Below the pieces are notes generated by a model. The model had not been told where the DNA came from, did no database searches, and worked only from the letters and a program-made list of their open reading frames with translations. Made by a program: the position numbers and the translations under genes. From Macrotis lagotis (taxonomy: Eukaryota; Chordata; Mammalia; Peramelemorphia; Peramelidae), in contig NC_133658.1 in NCBI RefSeq assembly GCF_037893015.1, positions 882,935,038 through 882,999,037 of the forward strand: a DNA stretch of 64,000 nt, written 5' to 3'. The stretch's first letter is position 1, and each line of letters begins with the position of its first letter. Positions 42,323 through 55,520 of this stretch are shown here, piece by piece.

Positions 42323-45300
42323 AACTGGAAAAAAAAGTTTTCAGGTTATCTCTTCTTTTTAAAATCCCTCCCTCTGAGCTGAGGTGAACCAAACTACAAG
42401 AAACTCAACCACCAGGCTTCCTTCCTGTCTTCAGTTTGGGGGGTGGAGGGATTGGGGGGAGTGAGGATTCCTGGGCCAGTTAGGATACTAATCAAGAGAA
42501 GAGCTGGGTCACTCTCCATCCAAGAGAGTGACCTGCCATCTGGCTGTTGGGATTATACGTGGTTTCCCTTGAGGGGCTCCCTCACACTATGAGGTGGAAA
42601 GGAGACAGAAGGGGGAAGAAAAGATGAGAGAAGACTGCGTCCAGGAAGGGTCTGCTTAGGAAAGCCAACTCGCATTGTGGGAGGGGAAAAGACCAGTTTC
42701 AGCCTGGAAAGGATCAGAGTTCTTGGACCTCTAAGGGACCTTGGAGGCCATCTGATCTAATTACCTGGAAGGTCTAGGCAGAAGGCATCAGAGGGCGAAT
42801 TTGAACTCTACTGAAAAGACCTCCCAAGGGGAGAGCGGGGAGTCTAGCCTTAGAGGGCTTTTAACTGATATCCATAGATAGATTTTGCTGGGTTGGGCAG
42901 GGAGTGGGTAAGGAAGGAGGGATTCAATTTTCAATTCAATCCAGTCCTTTTGCTAATCATTGGGGATACCAAAGAGGCAAAAGACTATCCCTTCCCTCAA
43001 GGAGCTTACAATCTACTGGGGAAGACCACATGCAAAGCAAGTCCTATCCAAAATAAATAGGAAATAATTAACAGAGGGAAGACACTAGAATGAAGAGGAG
43101 TGGGAGGTTTCCTGTAAGATGTGGCATTTTAGAAGCTAGGGAGGTCAGTAATCAGAGCATTCCAGTCATGGAGAAAGCCAGAAAAAATGTCCAGAGCAAT
43201 GGAAGGTCTTGTTTGTGGTGCAGTCAGGAGGCCAGCCACTGTATCGGAGAGTATGGGGAGTAAGATGACTTAGATGGGGAAAATTACATCTTTATTTCAC
43301 TATTATTGATTTCTTTTGTAAAGCTACCTATTTTCCACATTTAAAAAGGATATTTTGAGAAATGGTCCACTAGCTTCAAGGGTCCATGGCCCAAAATAAG
43401 GGCAAGAGTCCCTGCCTTAGAAGGAATTCAGAGCCCTGGCGAGCTGAGGATGCCGGGGAAGGCCTCCTTGGCCTACTCTTCTTTCTGGGCCATGTCAGGG
43501 AGCCGTGCCTCCTCCCTGGCTGGTCTACCTCAGGACCTGCTCCCTTCCTGCAGAGACCTGCCCCTGGGCGGGAACAGCATGTACCCGGATCCGGATGTTG
43601 GCTCAGCTCCTGTCTGGAACACAGGGTTGTATAACCGGGACCTGAGCGAGCTCATCAGGTCAGTCCCCTGGACCCAGCCCAGGGCCAGCGGCTTCCAGAA
43701 CCTTCTGGAGGCCACGGATGTCAGGCACCGGGGGCCTGGAGATGGCTGCAGCTGGTTCTGTTCAAGAGAGGTTGGAGGAGCTTAGAACAGAGACAGAATC
43801 GCTTTCCCTTCACCCAGAGCCCCAGCTCTGAAAGATTCCCCAGGAGCTGTTCTAGACCAACCAGCCTCCTCATTTGGCAGAGAAAGAAATGGGAGAACTT
43901 AGGGGATTTTCCCTATCACAAAAAGTGCAGAGATTGGAACTCCAAATCTAAAAATCCTTTTCTTTTAACCAACTTGCCCTGGTCCAGTGGGGTTCTTAAT
44001 GGGGTCTCCTGTCTAGATTCAGACATGAGTCTTGGAGGAAAGTGCTGACTTCTGGACTGGATGGGTTTTGGAAAGAGATATAGAATAAATCAAGCTTGAC
44101 AGGACCTCAGAAGCTTGCTGGGATCCCCCCCCCCAATAACAGATAAGGAAACAATGCCCAAGTGACTTGTCCAAGGCCATACAGCTAGTTCATTAAACTA
44201 CCCTAGGTCCAGTCTTCTGACTGCAGGGCTTGGTTAACATTTATATGATATTTATACTATGTGCTAAGCACTTTCCAAATATTATTTCCATGTCCTTGAA
44301 GGTGCCCTGCCCTTGGCAGGCCCAACCCATGATCAGAGATCAATTGAGATTCCTATTTATAAATAGTATATAGTAGGTGATTAATAAAAGTTTATTCCCT
44401 ACCACCACATGGGCTTCTGTCTTGAGCTAATTATAATCCGGGGGGTCACAGCCACCTGGTCTGATGGGATCTCAGACACAGGGGACCCCCCCCCCCCATG
44501 GCTTTCATACTCCTGGAATGCCTGGGCTCCTAAGGTCTAAAATTCTGAGGCACCCAGACTGGCACCAACTCAGGATGCCCGAGGCTGTTGATGGGCAGAC
44601 ACATCCTCCCCCTTAGCAGAAGGGATTAAGGCTCCTCTCCTCTTCAAAGCCCCTAATGCTTTGCTATGGCTCCCAGCCATCCTGATTTCACACAAAAAAG
44701 CAAAACACACGCCTAATCCATCCTTAACACAGAGGGTTCCCCCCTTTCTTCTTTGGGTCTGGAATGAAGCCCATGGGCTATTTACATAAATATGTTTGTA
44801 ACAGATACACTCACCCAGATATAAATATATATATATGCACACATTCACACACATAGATCTATAACACACACATACTTTTTTTCAGCCCTATTAAAATGTT
44901 CAAGTTGAAACTTGTCTGTTGTTTGTGGATATCTTGATTCTGTTAAATAAAACGGTGACTAATTTATGAGATAAAACACAAGTTCAACAAATTAAGACCA
45001 TTACGGCTGCTTTTCAGGCTCTCCTGTGAGTGTTGGGGGGTTGGGGGGGAAGGTGGAGTGCCAAGAGCTACCTGGGGGTGGGGGGGCAGAGAAATGGCTG
45101 CTCAGTTACCCCAGGCAGTGGGGGGGGGGGATTGATGTTCTGGGAGATCTTGGGGAGTGTCTGGGGTCCCTGGTGTCTGGTCACAGAACCCAGGACCCCA
45201 ACCCAAGGTGCCAAAAAGTTTTTCCCAGGTCCTATTTAACCAAGGTGAAGCGTCCACTTAGGGTAAAAGAGCTCCTTGGTACCTATCAGCTCTCACACTG

Positions 45301-48300
45301 CCTTTCCAGGGATACGGGACCAGAGATGGAGGCGGGGAACCAGGGCTGGCTGCTAGGACAGGCCAAGGGGATCCAAGGTTGTTTCCTCTGTCTTCCTCAT
45401 CTCAGGACCTGGGGGGGGGGGGAGGGGGGCTGGTAACTGCCTTCAGTTCCTGGATTGGATTGAGGGAAAGATTAGCCTAATTCTGCACTTCCACCTAAGC
45501 CTTTCCTCTCCATGAAGCCTTCACGCAGACGGAGCAATGCTGTGGGTCTGCCATATTTCTCTAGCCCTGGGAACTGGTGGGGAGGCAATGGAAGGAATGC
45601 AATTTCCCTAAGGTTTGGAAACAAGAGACCTGAATTCAGATGCTTGCTCTCCTGCTTATTACTTTCACCCGGACAAACCAATTCCCTGAAACTCCGTTCC
45701 TTTATCGATAAAACAGAACTAATAAAATGGTCAGGCCCTGTCTCACAAGGTCATTGTTAGGCTCAAATGAGATCTAACGTATGGAAAGTTTTGCAAACTT
45801 GAGCTAGTTAATAGTTATCCTTTGGGTATCAAGGAAGACTATGACAGCGGGGGAAAATGATGTCATGACCCACATATAACACTGACTAAATGAGGGGGCA
45901 TTGTGCAAATACACCATTGAGCCAAGGGGCCTGCCACAGTTAGGTCAGGCCAGCTGGTGGTCAATGGGGAACCTTGCCCTTGTAGAGTGGGGTCTTTCCC
46001 ATATCACCGAGTGTCTTTGGCAGTCTGGTATCGTCTCACAGTGGCCCAAGTGTATGGCGACATACTTACTACAGCAGGTTAAGGCTAACTTGTCCCTTCA
46101 TGGTCTAATTATCAATACAATAATTTTGTATGGTAAAGATAAAAAATTTGCAAACTTTTAAGACCTAGGGGCACCTTAGGGGGCACAGAAGAGTCAGGAA
46201 GATGAATTTAAATCCATCCTCTGCTGTGTGACCCTGGGCAAGTCACTCTGCCTCCACTTGCCTCTGTTTCCTCATCTTTAAAATGGAGACAGTCATGCTC
46301 CCCCATAGTTGTTGTGAGGGATAAGTATTATTGTTATTAGTAGTTCCTGTCCAGACTTGACTCTTCAGTCCAGGGACACTGGCTTCCTGGTGGCTCCATA
46401 AACGAAAACCTTCACCTATCGACTCTAAGACTTCTCTCTGGCCACCCCCCCCCCACTCCTCATCTGGAAGGTTGCCCCTCCTCCACTTTGACTGCTGACC
46501 AACCTGGCTTCCTTCAAGTCTCGCTAACATCCCACCTTCTATGGGAAAGCTTCCCCAAGGCCTCTTCATCCAAGTGTCTTTCCTCTTTATTATTTCCTAT
46601 TTGTCCTGTAGACCACCTCTTTGTACAGATTTGTTTGCATGTTGGCTGGCCCCATTAGATGGTAAGCTTACTGAAGGCAGGGGCTGTCTTTTGCTTTTTT
46701 TTGGGTATCCCCACAATGCTAGACCCATAAGGGGCTCAATAAATATTTATGGATTGATTCATTTCACCAATGGCAGACTCCCTGAGAGGCATCTCCCTTG
46801 ACCTGCCATCCATCCCTTCTCGCCTCTCTGCTCACTCCCAATCCAATCCCTCAGATTCCATCCTGGGGGAGGGGGAAGGAGCCAAGGCTAGCTGGGCAGT
46901 CTTCCCCAAGGGGTATGGAACTGGCGAGAGGGCACTGGGCTAGCTCGGGAGGAAAAACACCATCAAACATGTTTTTGTTCTGGGCTTAATTAAATGTGGA
47001 GGCGAAGAGCCTCCTACACTCAAACTGGGGATAATTCCAGAGTTTTGTAACTTCTCCGAAAGAGCAAAAACCAGCTCCACAGCTCAGTCCCACGGAGCAG
47101 GCCAGGCCAAGCCAGGCCAAGCCAAGCCAAGCCGGCTGCAGCAGGTATTCTGGGACCTAGGCTCAATCAGCAGATCCATGAGATTCACCAAATGGCCCAT
47201 TCCCAAGCCCAAGCTTGGCAGCTATCTGTTGCCCTTTCTTCCAGCCCCAAGGAAGGAAAGGTGCAACCTTATTTACTGAGAAAGAAATTGAGGCCAAAAG
47301 AAAGGAAGGAATTTAACCTGTCTGCCTCAGTTTCCCCAAAGGCAAAATGGAATAATAACAGCAACTTACCTCCCAAAGTTGTGAGGATGAAATAAAATGA
47401 TATTTGGCACAGAGTAGATTTTATATGTGTGTGTGTGTATGTGTATATACATATATGATTTATATCTATATATAAATATTTATTTACTTGTTCCTGTTCC
47501 CCCCCACACTCTCACTCCTTCCCTTTTCTTATGCCTGTCATCATTTTTCAGGCTAGAAGGGATTTCTGAATCATCTCCAGGGATTCTTATCCAGGAGTAC
47601 CTCTGGATAGATTTTGCACTTGAATGGGAGAAAAATGGCATAGTTAGTTTAATATAATTGAATTCCTTTGTAATCCTACATATTTTATTTTATACATTTA
47701 AAAACATTCTTCTGAGGAGGGGTCCATCCATAGGTTTCACCAGAGTGCTGAAGGGGTCTGTGAAATAGTCAAACAAAAAAGATTCAGAACCTCTGATCCA
47801 GTCTGGTGCCCTCATTTTACAAATAAGGAAACTGAGGCTCAGAGTAGCCTCAGTGGGATTCACACTTGGGACGCTGCACTGCCATGATCACTTCAGTGAA
47901 TGACCAACCGTAATGGATAAAAGTGATGAAAAATACACATTTAATGGCAACCTGGTAAGATGATCAACTGTGATGGAAGCCCCTTCTCTCCAGTGACCAG
48001 GGGCAGTCTGAGAGACGGGTGAAGGAGAGTGCTCTCCTCACCTAGGGAGGAAACTATGGATCCTGAATGCAGAACAAAGCAAATGTGTTCTCTCTTTAAA
48101 ACTTTTACGGTTTTTTTTCTTTCTTTCTCATGGTTTTTCCCCTTAGTTGCAATTCTTCTTTTACAACATGACTAATATGGAACTATGTTCAAAAGGAAAA
48201 TAAATAAATTAATGAAATAAAAAAAGACAGAGAATGGGATCTCTCCCAGGACCCGGGACCCCCCAAAGCTCATTCCTCTCCTGAGATGGCAGGTACCTCT

Positions 48301-48909
48301 AGCTGCCCTGTCTTTTCCACCCCCACCCCCAAGTGATGGAGCCACCTGAGGCTCCCATCAAAGAGTCACCTATGGCCCTACCCTGAAACTTCCCACTCCC
48401 TCGGCCCGCCACACCCTCATCCAGGAGACTTGCAGGGAGCACTTTGAAAACAATTTTTTCAGAACTCCCGGTTTGGATGCAGGATGGCAGAACGGGGTTC
48501 TCCAAGGGGGTGGGGGTGGGGGGTGCCCCAGGGCCTTGCCCAGGTGCTTCAAAGGTATATTTTTAACTATGACCCTATCCCTTTAAACAGGCTCTTCCAA
48601 GGGCTTGTCTGCGGAGCAAAGAAAGGCCTCTGGCCTTACGAAATTACAATAAAATCTCATCTATTCTCTCTAAAAGAACACAAACTTTCAAGTGCTCTAT
48701 GAAAGGGAGCTTGTGGGGTTTGTGCCCGATCCAAACGAAAGTCACCTAATGCTGGAGGTGGTTTTTAAACTAGTTTCATATAAATTTAAAAAAATGTGAG
48801 CAAACAAGTATCTTTTTTTTTTTTTTTGGCTTGGGACGTGGGTGGAGCAGGCAAACTCCTTCCCCCAGCCCCGGTGAGTCCAGTCGGAGCAGGAGCTGAC
48901 CATTGTAGA

Positions 48910-49018
48910 GCATGTGTGTGTCTGTGTGTGTGTCTCTGTGTGTCTATGTGTGTGTGTGTGTGTCTGTGTCTGTGTGTGTGTATCTGTGTGTCTGTATGTG
49001 TGTGTGAGTGAGTGAGTG
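48910..49018 (+). repeat. (TG)n-rich microsatellite
   Basis: TG repeats interrupted by tctg and tatg, ending in a (TGAG)n run. Confidence 0.9.
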
Positions 49019-49299
49019 ATGAGGGAATCTGCCTGCTCTAGGGGTGGGTGGTAGGTAGGCAGGACAAACAAGATACTGTCTGGGCCCCACACACACCCAG
49101 CTGGAGGATCTGTAGGGCCTAGGTAACTGTACCTGGGCAGGTTGTCTGTGTACAAGCGTGAGAAAAGTGTGTTGTATGTATGTGTAAGCATGTACCAGCA
49201 TGTGAACACAGAGGAGTGGTGATTACATGTAAACAGCACCCTGGAAGCAGCCACAGATTGGGCTCTGCTCAGCCTACATTGGGTCTTGGTGGGGAAGCA

Positions 49300-49463
49300 T
49301 TTTTTTCTTTTTTTTCTAGGTTTTTGCAAGGCAGTGTGGGATTAAGTGGCTTGCCCAAGGCCACACAGCTAGGTCATTATTAAGTGTCTGAGGTTGGATT
49401 TGAACTCAGGTCCTCCTGACTCCAGGACTGGTGCTCTATCCACTGTGCCACCTCGCCACCCCG
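49300..49463 (-). mobile_element. Marsupial tRNA-derived SINE
   Basis: Reverse copy with 'tttttgcaaggcagtg', 'cttgcccaaggccacacagc', 'ggtcctcctgactccaggac' and 'ccactgtgccacctcgccac'. Confidence 0.9.
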
Positions 49464-51109
49464 TGAAACATTTTTTTTTTTGAGGAGGGGGTGGAGTAGG
49501 GAGGAAGCCAGGGCCAAGAAAGGGGCACAGGTGGGGCTCATCCTAGCCTGGACAGGAGTCCAGCCAGAGACGAGAGCCCATTCAAAGGAGAAGGGGGAGA
49601 AGGCAGCTTTCATCTCTTGCTGGAGAGTCCCCCCTTCTTTCCTGCTCGGGTCCTGGTATGTCCCAGAGACTACTTTCTCCTCCTCCTCTGGTTCTCTTGG
49701 CAGAGACCATTTTAAACAAACAGATGAAAAAACACTAAGGATTTAAGTAAACTCCTAAAGATGAGGCTGACAGACGAGTCAAAGATCATCTCCCCCCCAC
49801 CCCCTCACACCTCTCCTACTTCTATCCCCTTCACCCTAAACCAGACCCTTGGGGGTGCCTCTCTGAACATTGGTTGGGGGGCTCAAGGCTTAGCAAGGAG
49901 GCCCCCCCCACCTTGGGACTCAGGCCCCTGGGTCCTGCTTCTTCATCCATTCAGGAGCCAGGCCTAGGCTGGTATACAAAGACCTCCAGACCATTCATTT
50001 AAAATCACCTTCTCGAAGCAGGGATCAAGGCTCAAAGGGTTTAAATGACTTCCTCAAGGATCCTCTGACCCACATCAGATTCAGAGAACCATAGATTTAG
50101 AGCTGGCAGGGGCCTTTGAGATCATCTCCAAATCCCTGAATTTACAGATGAAAAAAATGAGTCTGGGGAGAAGTGATTTGCTTATGGTGGGATTTGAACC
50201 CAGGATCTACAACTGCATCACAAAGTCAGAGGACAATGAGTTGGAAAGATCACTTGGGCCTTAGAGAACTGAACAGCTTGCTAACAAGTAGCAGAACTGA
50301 GACTCGAACCCAGGACCAAATCCACTGTAAAACAAAGGCATCTGGCCTCAAAGAGGCATCAGAAATAGGAGAAGGATATTTGGTCAGAGCACAGGATATT
50401 GATTGGTTTGGCAGATAATGAAGAGGGAAAGAAGCGGTTTAAAGCATTTCCATTTAAAAACCCAGCAACACATCCATAGGGTTCGCCTCCTGACTGCTGC
50501 CTACCCTTCAGGTGACATTCCTCCCCCCACCCCTGCCCAGTTCCCTGGGAGGGCACCATTCAGCCAAATGGCTAGTTCAGATCTGGCAGCCCAGCCGGTT
50601 AAGGGAAATAAGGTAAGGGCCGATTCCAGCTTCCAGCCCCTCCGGTCCTTCTACTCCCTCCAAGCATACGGGTTCCAACAGGGTCTCTTTGTCTTCTTCA
50701 AACACAGCTCTAGTCACTGGCTGGATCTCATCCCCAGAAGTTTCCCCCTTCTTACCTCCCCCTCCTTAAAATCCCTGGCTCCCAGCCTCACCTCAAAGGT
50801 CACCTTCCAGAGAAGGCCTGGCCTGGTCCTGGGGGAGACTTCTTCTCTAAAGGGACCTCCCATCCAAGCCCTATCTCACATGTGCCTAATTCTTGTTGCT
50901 GTTTGACCTTCCTTTCCCAAAGAACATCAGGGAGGAGATGCCATGACAAGCAAGTGAATTGGATTTGAGTGGGGGGGGCTGGGCTAAGTGACCAGTCTCA
51001 CTTTCTCCTCCAGAGTCACCTGAGTCCAGTGGTCAGATATGGACCAGGATGAATGGAGATGGTTCTGGATGAGAGGCAGTCTGGGTTAAATGACTTGCCC
51101 AAGGTCTCT

Positions 51110-51335
51110 AGAAGATAGCTGGATGGCTCGATGGATAAAGAACAGCATTAGGAGGACCTGAGTTCAAGTCAAACTAGTTGTATGACCTTGGGCAAGTCAC
51201 TTAACCTTGTTTGCCTTAATCCATTGGAGAAGGAAATGGCAAACCCCTCCAGGACCTTTGCCAAGAAAACCCCATGTCCAGTGTAGTCTACGGAGTCATG
51301 AAGAGTTGGACACAACTGAACAATAACAATACTAT
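51110..51335 (+). mobile_element. Marsupial tRNA-derived SINE (long form)
   Basis: Head 'tggctcgatggataaagaac', 'gaggacctgagttcaagtca', then the extended body 'ggagaaggaaatggcaaacc', 'ttgccaagaaaaccccatgt' and 'gagttggacacaactgaaca'. Confidence 0.88.
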
Positions 51336-51979
51336 AATTGGAAAAGAAACTTTAGGTTCAACGATCGTATTTCTGAGTGTCTTGGGAGAACTGTGAATTC
51401 GCTGGATGGAATAAGATGAAGCCTGGCAGTCAGATTTCTCTCAGGGACCATAAGGCACCTGTCCCCCAGCCCAGCAGACTTCTGTCCCCACCACAGAGGG
51501 CTTTCTTTCCTTTTCTGATGAGGGCTAAGTCATCAAAGGCAAGAGACTGTTCTTCCCCATCCCTCCCCATCTAAACCCAACTTGCCAGCTGAATCCAAAA
51601 TCAAAAAAGACAGAGGAGGGGAAAGAAGGCACAGGGACAGCCGGGAGAGACCCTGGTATGTCTAGGAGGTACTGGCCCCCAGGAGCCAGCAAAGCTCCGG
51701 GTCATTTCTTCCCTGAAAGACACTCTACAAAAATAAATTGTAATTGAGTTTAATAATCTTCCCCCCCCCCTTCTAGAAAGAGCCTGACAGATGCTTCCTG
51801 CTGCTTACTTCTGCCCCATTCCAAATATTTTTACCTTATTTGGATGAAATGTATTATTTTTCTAATGAAAGGCCCTTTTTTTTTTCCAAAGGGCGGTTTC
51901 CCCCCCCTCTGTCCAGCTGCTGCCTTTATTAGGTAGTGTTCATGCCTTTTTGGGGATGGGTTTTCTTTCCTGAATTCAT

Positions 51980-52124
51980 CTCTTTCTCCCCCTCTCCCTC
52001 CCTTCCCCCCCTTCTCTCTCCCTCTCTCCCTCTCCTACTGTCTCTCCTCTCTCTCTCTCTCATTCTGTCTCTCTCTCTCTCATTCTCCCTCTCTCTGTGT
52101 CTGTCTGTGTGTCTCTCTCTCTCA
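51980..52124 (+). repeat. (TC)n-rich microsatellite
   Basis: Pyrimidine-only tract with ctct runs and three 'cattct' interruptions. Confidence 0.9.
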
Positions 52125-53887
52125 CAGATAACCCACAAGTCACCCCCTGCATCCCCTTAGTTTTTATTCCTCACCACCTCCTGCTACCTTCACTTCTTTC
52201 TTGACTCTCCTGTGAAATGTCCAAGAGGGCTGGAGTACTCGGAGAGGGGAGATGGAGGTGGGGTCTGGATATAGAAGGTTTTCAAAGTACCTTGTAAGTG
52301 TTTCTTCTGGAGGTGTATCTGTGAGAGGAAACAGGAACAACTGAGCTTCCAACAGAGGCTGCCCCAAGGACATTTGGTGTCTGATTCCCCTTTGTAGATG
52401 GGGAAACTGAGTCTGGGAGCCTGTAACATTGGTTCCTGCCATACCACATAACAGGATCACGGTCAGCTGGGGAGAGCCCAGACTGACTGAACCCAAGAAA
52501 TATAGGAGCAGTAAAAGGAAGGGCAGAGTCTGAGGTTAAGAGGGACATGGGATGTTCTTCTTCCTCAATTCTACTTCCAAGAATCCTTGGCTGCCTTAAA
52601 GACTCAGCTCCTTGGCGAGAGGTCTTCCCTGGTCTGCCTAGCTAGAGTGCTGGTTCCTAGCCTTGTATGTCTTAAGAGGGTCTCTCCTCTCTGTCCCTGT
52701 GCTTTCTGTCCTCTCCTCTCTTCCAGCTGATTTTAGATTCAGTACCTTCCCCTCTGAGATGACCTTCCCTATTTTAGATTGGTATATACCTATTTAGGGA
52801 CACAGTGGCTTTCCCATTAAATCATGTACTCCCTGTATGCAGGGGAGCCTACAGGGTTTTACTTTTTCTTTCCATCTTCAGAACCTTTCACAGTACCTGG
52901 CTAATAAAGCCTAATAAAGGTTGCAGATTGATCATCCCAAGTCTCCTTTCTCTCCAGTCACACAGCTACCCACCCCAAGTTCAGACCATCATGACTTTCC
53001 TTCCAGATTTCCTAAGAGTCCTCCCTGATTTCAGTTTCTCCTCTTCTCCAAACCAGATCCAAGCTCTCTCTTCAACCCTAATCATTCCATTCCCCCATTC
53101 AATAGAGTGTGGTTTGGGGGATTTTGAAAACAAACATGTACAAGGAAGATACATATAGGATAAATAGGAAATAATCAAGAGAGGGAAGGCACTAAAAAAA
53201 AGAGGGGTTGGGAAAGGCTTCCTGTAGAACAGGGGCTGGGAACGTCCAGCTCGTGGGCCATATAAAGCCCCCCAAAATCATTTGGTCTGGGGCTGCAAAG
53301 GCAACTTCAGGAGGGGCTTGAAATTCAATAAATCTTTAGAAGTGAATTAATTAAATGTTTTACCAAATATAGCAGGCTAATTTTTAAGGTTTGCCGTTTA
53401 GCAGAAAAAGTTTCACACCCTTGCTGAAGAAGGTGGGATTTTAGCTGGGAATTAAAGGAAGCCTGGAGACAGAAATGAATGGGACAGCCAGAGAAAATGC
53501 CCAGAGGTGAGATGGAGGGTCTCCTGGGTCAAAGAGTACATATTAGGGAGTCTGGTATACAAAGACTGGAAAGGGAGAAGGGGCTGAATCTTTCTTCCCC
53601 ACCCCCATTTTGTTCATTTACTCAAGCTGCCTCAGCCCTGGTAGACCTTCACCTCCCATGATATTTTCCTTCAATCGTAGCTGAAGATTTGAAATCCCCT
53701 CCTCTAAAACAACTCAGACCCTACCCAGTTAAAATGGTTTTGTCCCTCCTCAAATTACTGTATATTTATTTGACATGCTGGACCCATCAGTAAAATTTAA
53801 GTTCTCTATTGATAGGAACTGTGCTGTTTTTATACTTTCTATCCCCAATAACAAGCCCAGCTCATCACAATTTTTCATCTGCAGCAA

Positions 53888-53941
<54 letters not shown>
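53888..53941 (+). repeat. (CAT)n microsatellite
   Basis: About 18 perfect cat/atc units. Confidence 0.92.
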
Positions 53942-54829
53942 TTCTAATTTTAAGTTTTGCAGAGCATTTCTTTCACAACAATCCTGGGAGGTAAATGGTA
54001 AAAGTCTTGTTATTTCACAAATGTGACTTCCCCTGGCTGATAACACTAGAACCCAGGTCTCCAGACTTCAAAGTCTGGTGCTCTCAACACTAGGATGAAA
54101 TACTTAAGTGTTTTATTCATTGAAATGAGATTGGGTCCTACAAATGTTCTGGTTACACACGTGGAAGGGGTAGAATGTAGGAGAGGACCAAGAAGCAACA
54201 AGTCTAACTTGAGCCAGATCCCCCAAGAGTGGGTCAGGGGCTGCTCTGAGGCAGATTCTTGGTTCTCTAGGAAAAGTTTTCAATTGGAAGTTGGCCCCCT
54301 ATCCCTTGGTGGCTATCTGACCAAGGCAGTATCTCTCCATCTGAAAGTAGGGATTTTCCTGAGAGTCTCCCTTCCTGGCCCCAGCTGAAGGGATCCCTCC
54401 AAAGGTGATCCGAAAATGACCACAGATGAATCAACACTCCCACCAAGCTAGGACTCAGGGTCTTTCCATAATGGTGGGCAGAACATTGGTAGATCATACT
54501 GGGAGGTTGAGAGAAAGCGCTTGGAGCTAGTAGGAAGGGTTCATTCCCATGGTCACTAGCATCTTGAAGAACTCCCATACTCTTCTCTTGCACTGACCAA
54601 CACACATCTCCATTCTGTAGGCATCCCCTAGGCCTGGATCTCTCATTCCTTCTGGAACAAATTCACAGACACATTACAGCTGCCATCTATATGGCTTAAA
54701 GTTGCTAAAGATCTGTTTCTGCTTCTACTAGAAGCTCTGAAGGAAGTCGAGAAATCAGACCCAGCCACTAGCTCCAGACTTCTTTAGTTTAAAAAGGTCA
54801 GGGGTCCTGTTAGGAGAAGGTAAGATTCG

Positions 54830-55260
54830 GTTGTCTGTTGGAGGGTAAAAATTATGCACGAAAGAGGATTCAGTTGACTGTATGAGAGAGGACGTTGTCC
54901 CACTTGACTTGCTTCTGGCCATATTACACCTGGAGAAATGCCTTCAGTTTTGGTGACATGGCTTAGAAAGTGTATTCATTACATGGAGAAGGTCCAGAGA
55001 AGAGCTGTCAGGCTTCAAGAGCACACCAGAGGACCAGTTGATGGAACTGGGGATGTCTAGGCAGCAGAAGGTTTGGGGGTATAGGCAGGGACATGACATC
55101 TTTGAACAGCTGTCCAGTGAAAAAGGAGTCAGATTCCTTCTATTTGGTTCCCAATGGCAAGACCAAGGGCAATGAGTGGAAAGTGTAAAGAGGCAAATGG
55201 CGGCTAGATGCTAAGAAAAATTTCCTCATATAAATTGTCCAAAAGTAGAATCAATTAATT
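54830..55260 (+). mobile_element. L3/CR1-like LINE fragment
   Basis: Carries words typical of the L3/CR1 3' region, such as 'atggagaaggtccagaga', 'gggacatgacatctttgaac' and 'aatgagtggaaagtgtaaag'. Family assignment is from memory of the consensus. Confidence 0.55.
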
Positions 55261-55379
55261 GATCGATCAACAAACATTATTGGCCTATCGGAAACAAAAA
55301 TATAATGGATTTCTTCTTGCAAGTAGCTTAGACTTTCATGGAGAGCCCAGTAAGTTGAAATATATACAGAACAGATAGA

Positions 55380-55520
55380 AAGCAGCAGCTACGAGGTACA
55401 GTCAGAAGACTAAAGTCAGAAGCCCCGAGTTCAAGTCAGCCTCAGATAGTTACTAGCTGTATGACCCTGGGCAAGTCATTTAATTCTGATTATCTCCCCC
55501 CCCAAACCAAAAATAAATGA
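55380..55520 (+). mobile_element. Eroded marsupial tRNA-derived SINE
   Basis: A degraded copy: 'gcagctacgaggtacagtca', 'gagttcaagtcagcctcaga', 'tgaccctgggcaagtcattt'. Confidence 0.65.

Larger units (their letters stand above)
39607..42345 (+). other. CASZ1: CASZ1 3' untranslated region
   Basis: It runs from the TAG to just after the AATAAA at 42317-42322. The first 550 nt are very GC-rich; the rest is unique, increasingly AT-rich sequence with no SINE. It contains A-rich runs, a (TA/TG)n tract at 42000-42106, an earlier AATAAA at 41789-41794 that could give a shorter mRNA, and AU-rich stretches such as 'gttttatttattt' near the end. The end point is inferred from the signal. Confidence 0.8.

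Noticed and set aside
48742..49329. 195-codon - strand open frame in the intergenic region
   Set aside because: It runs through the (TG)n tract as Thr-His repeats and shows no protein-like conservation or splice context.
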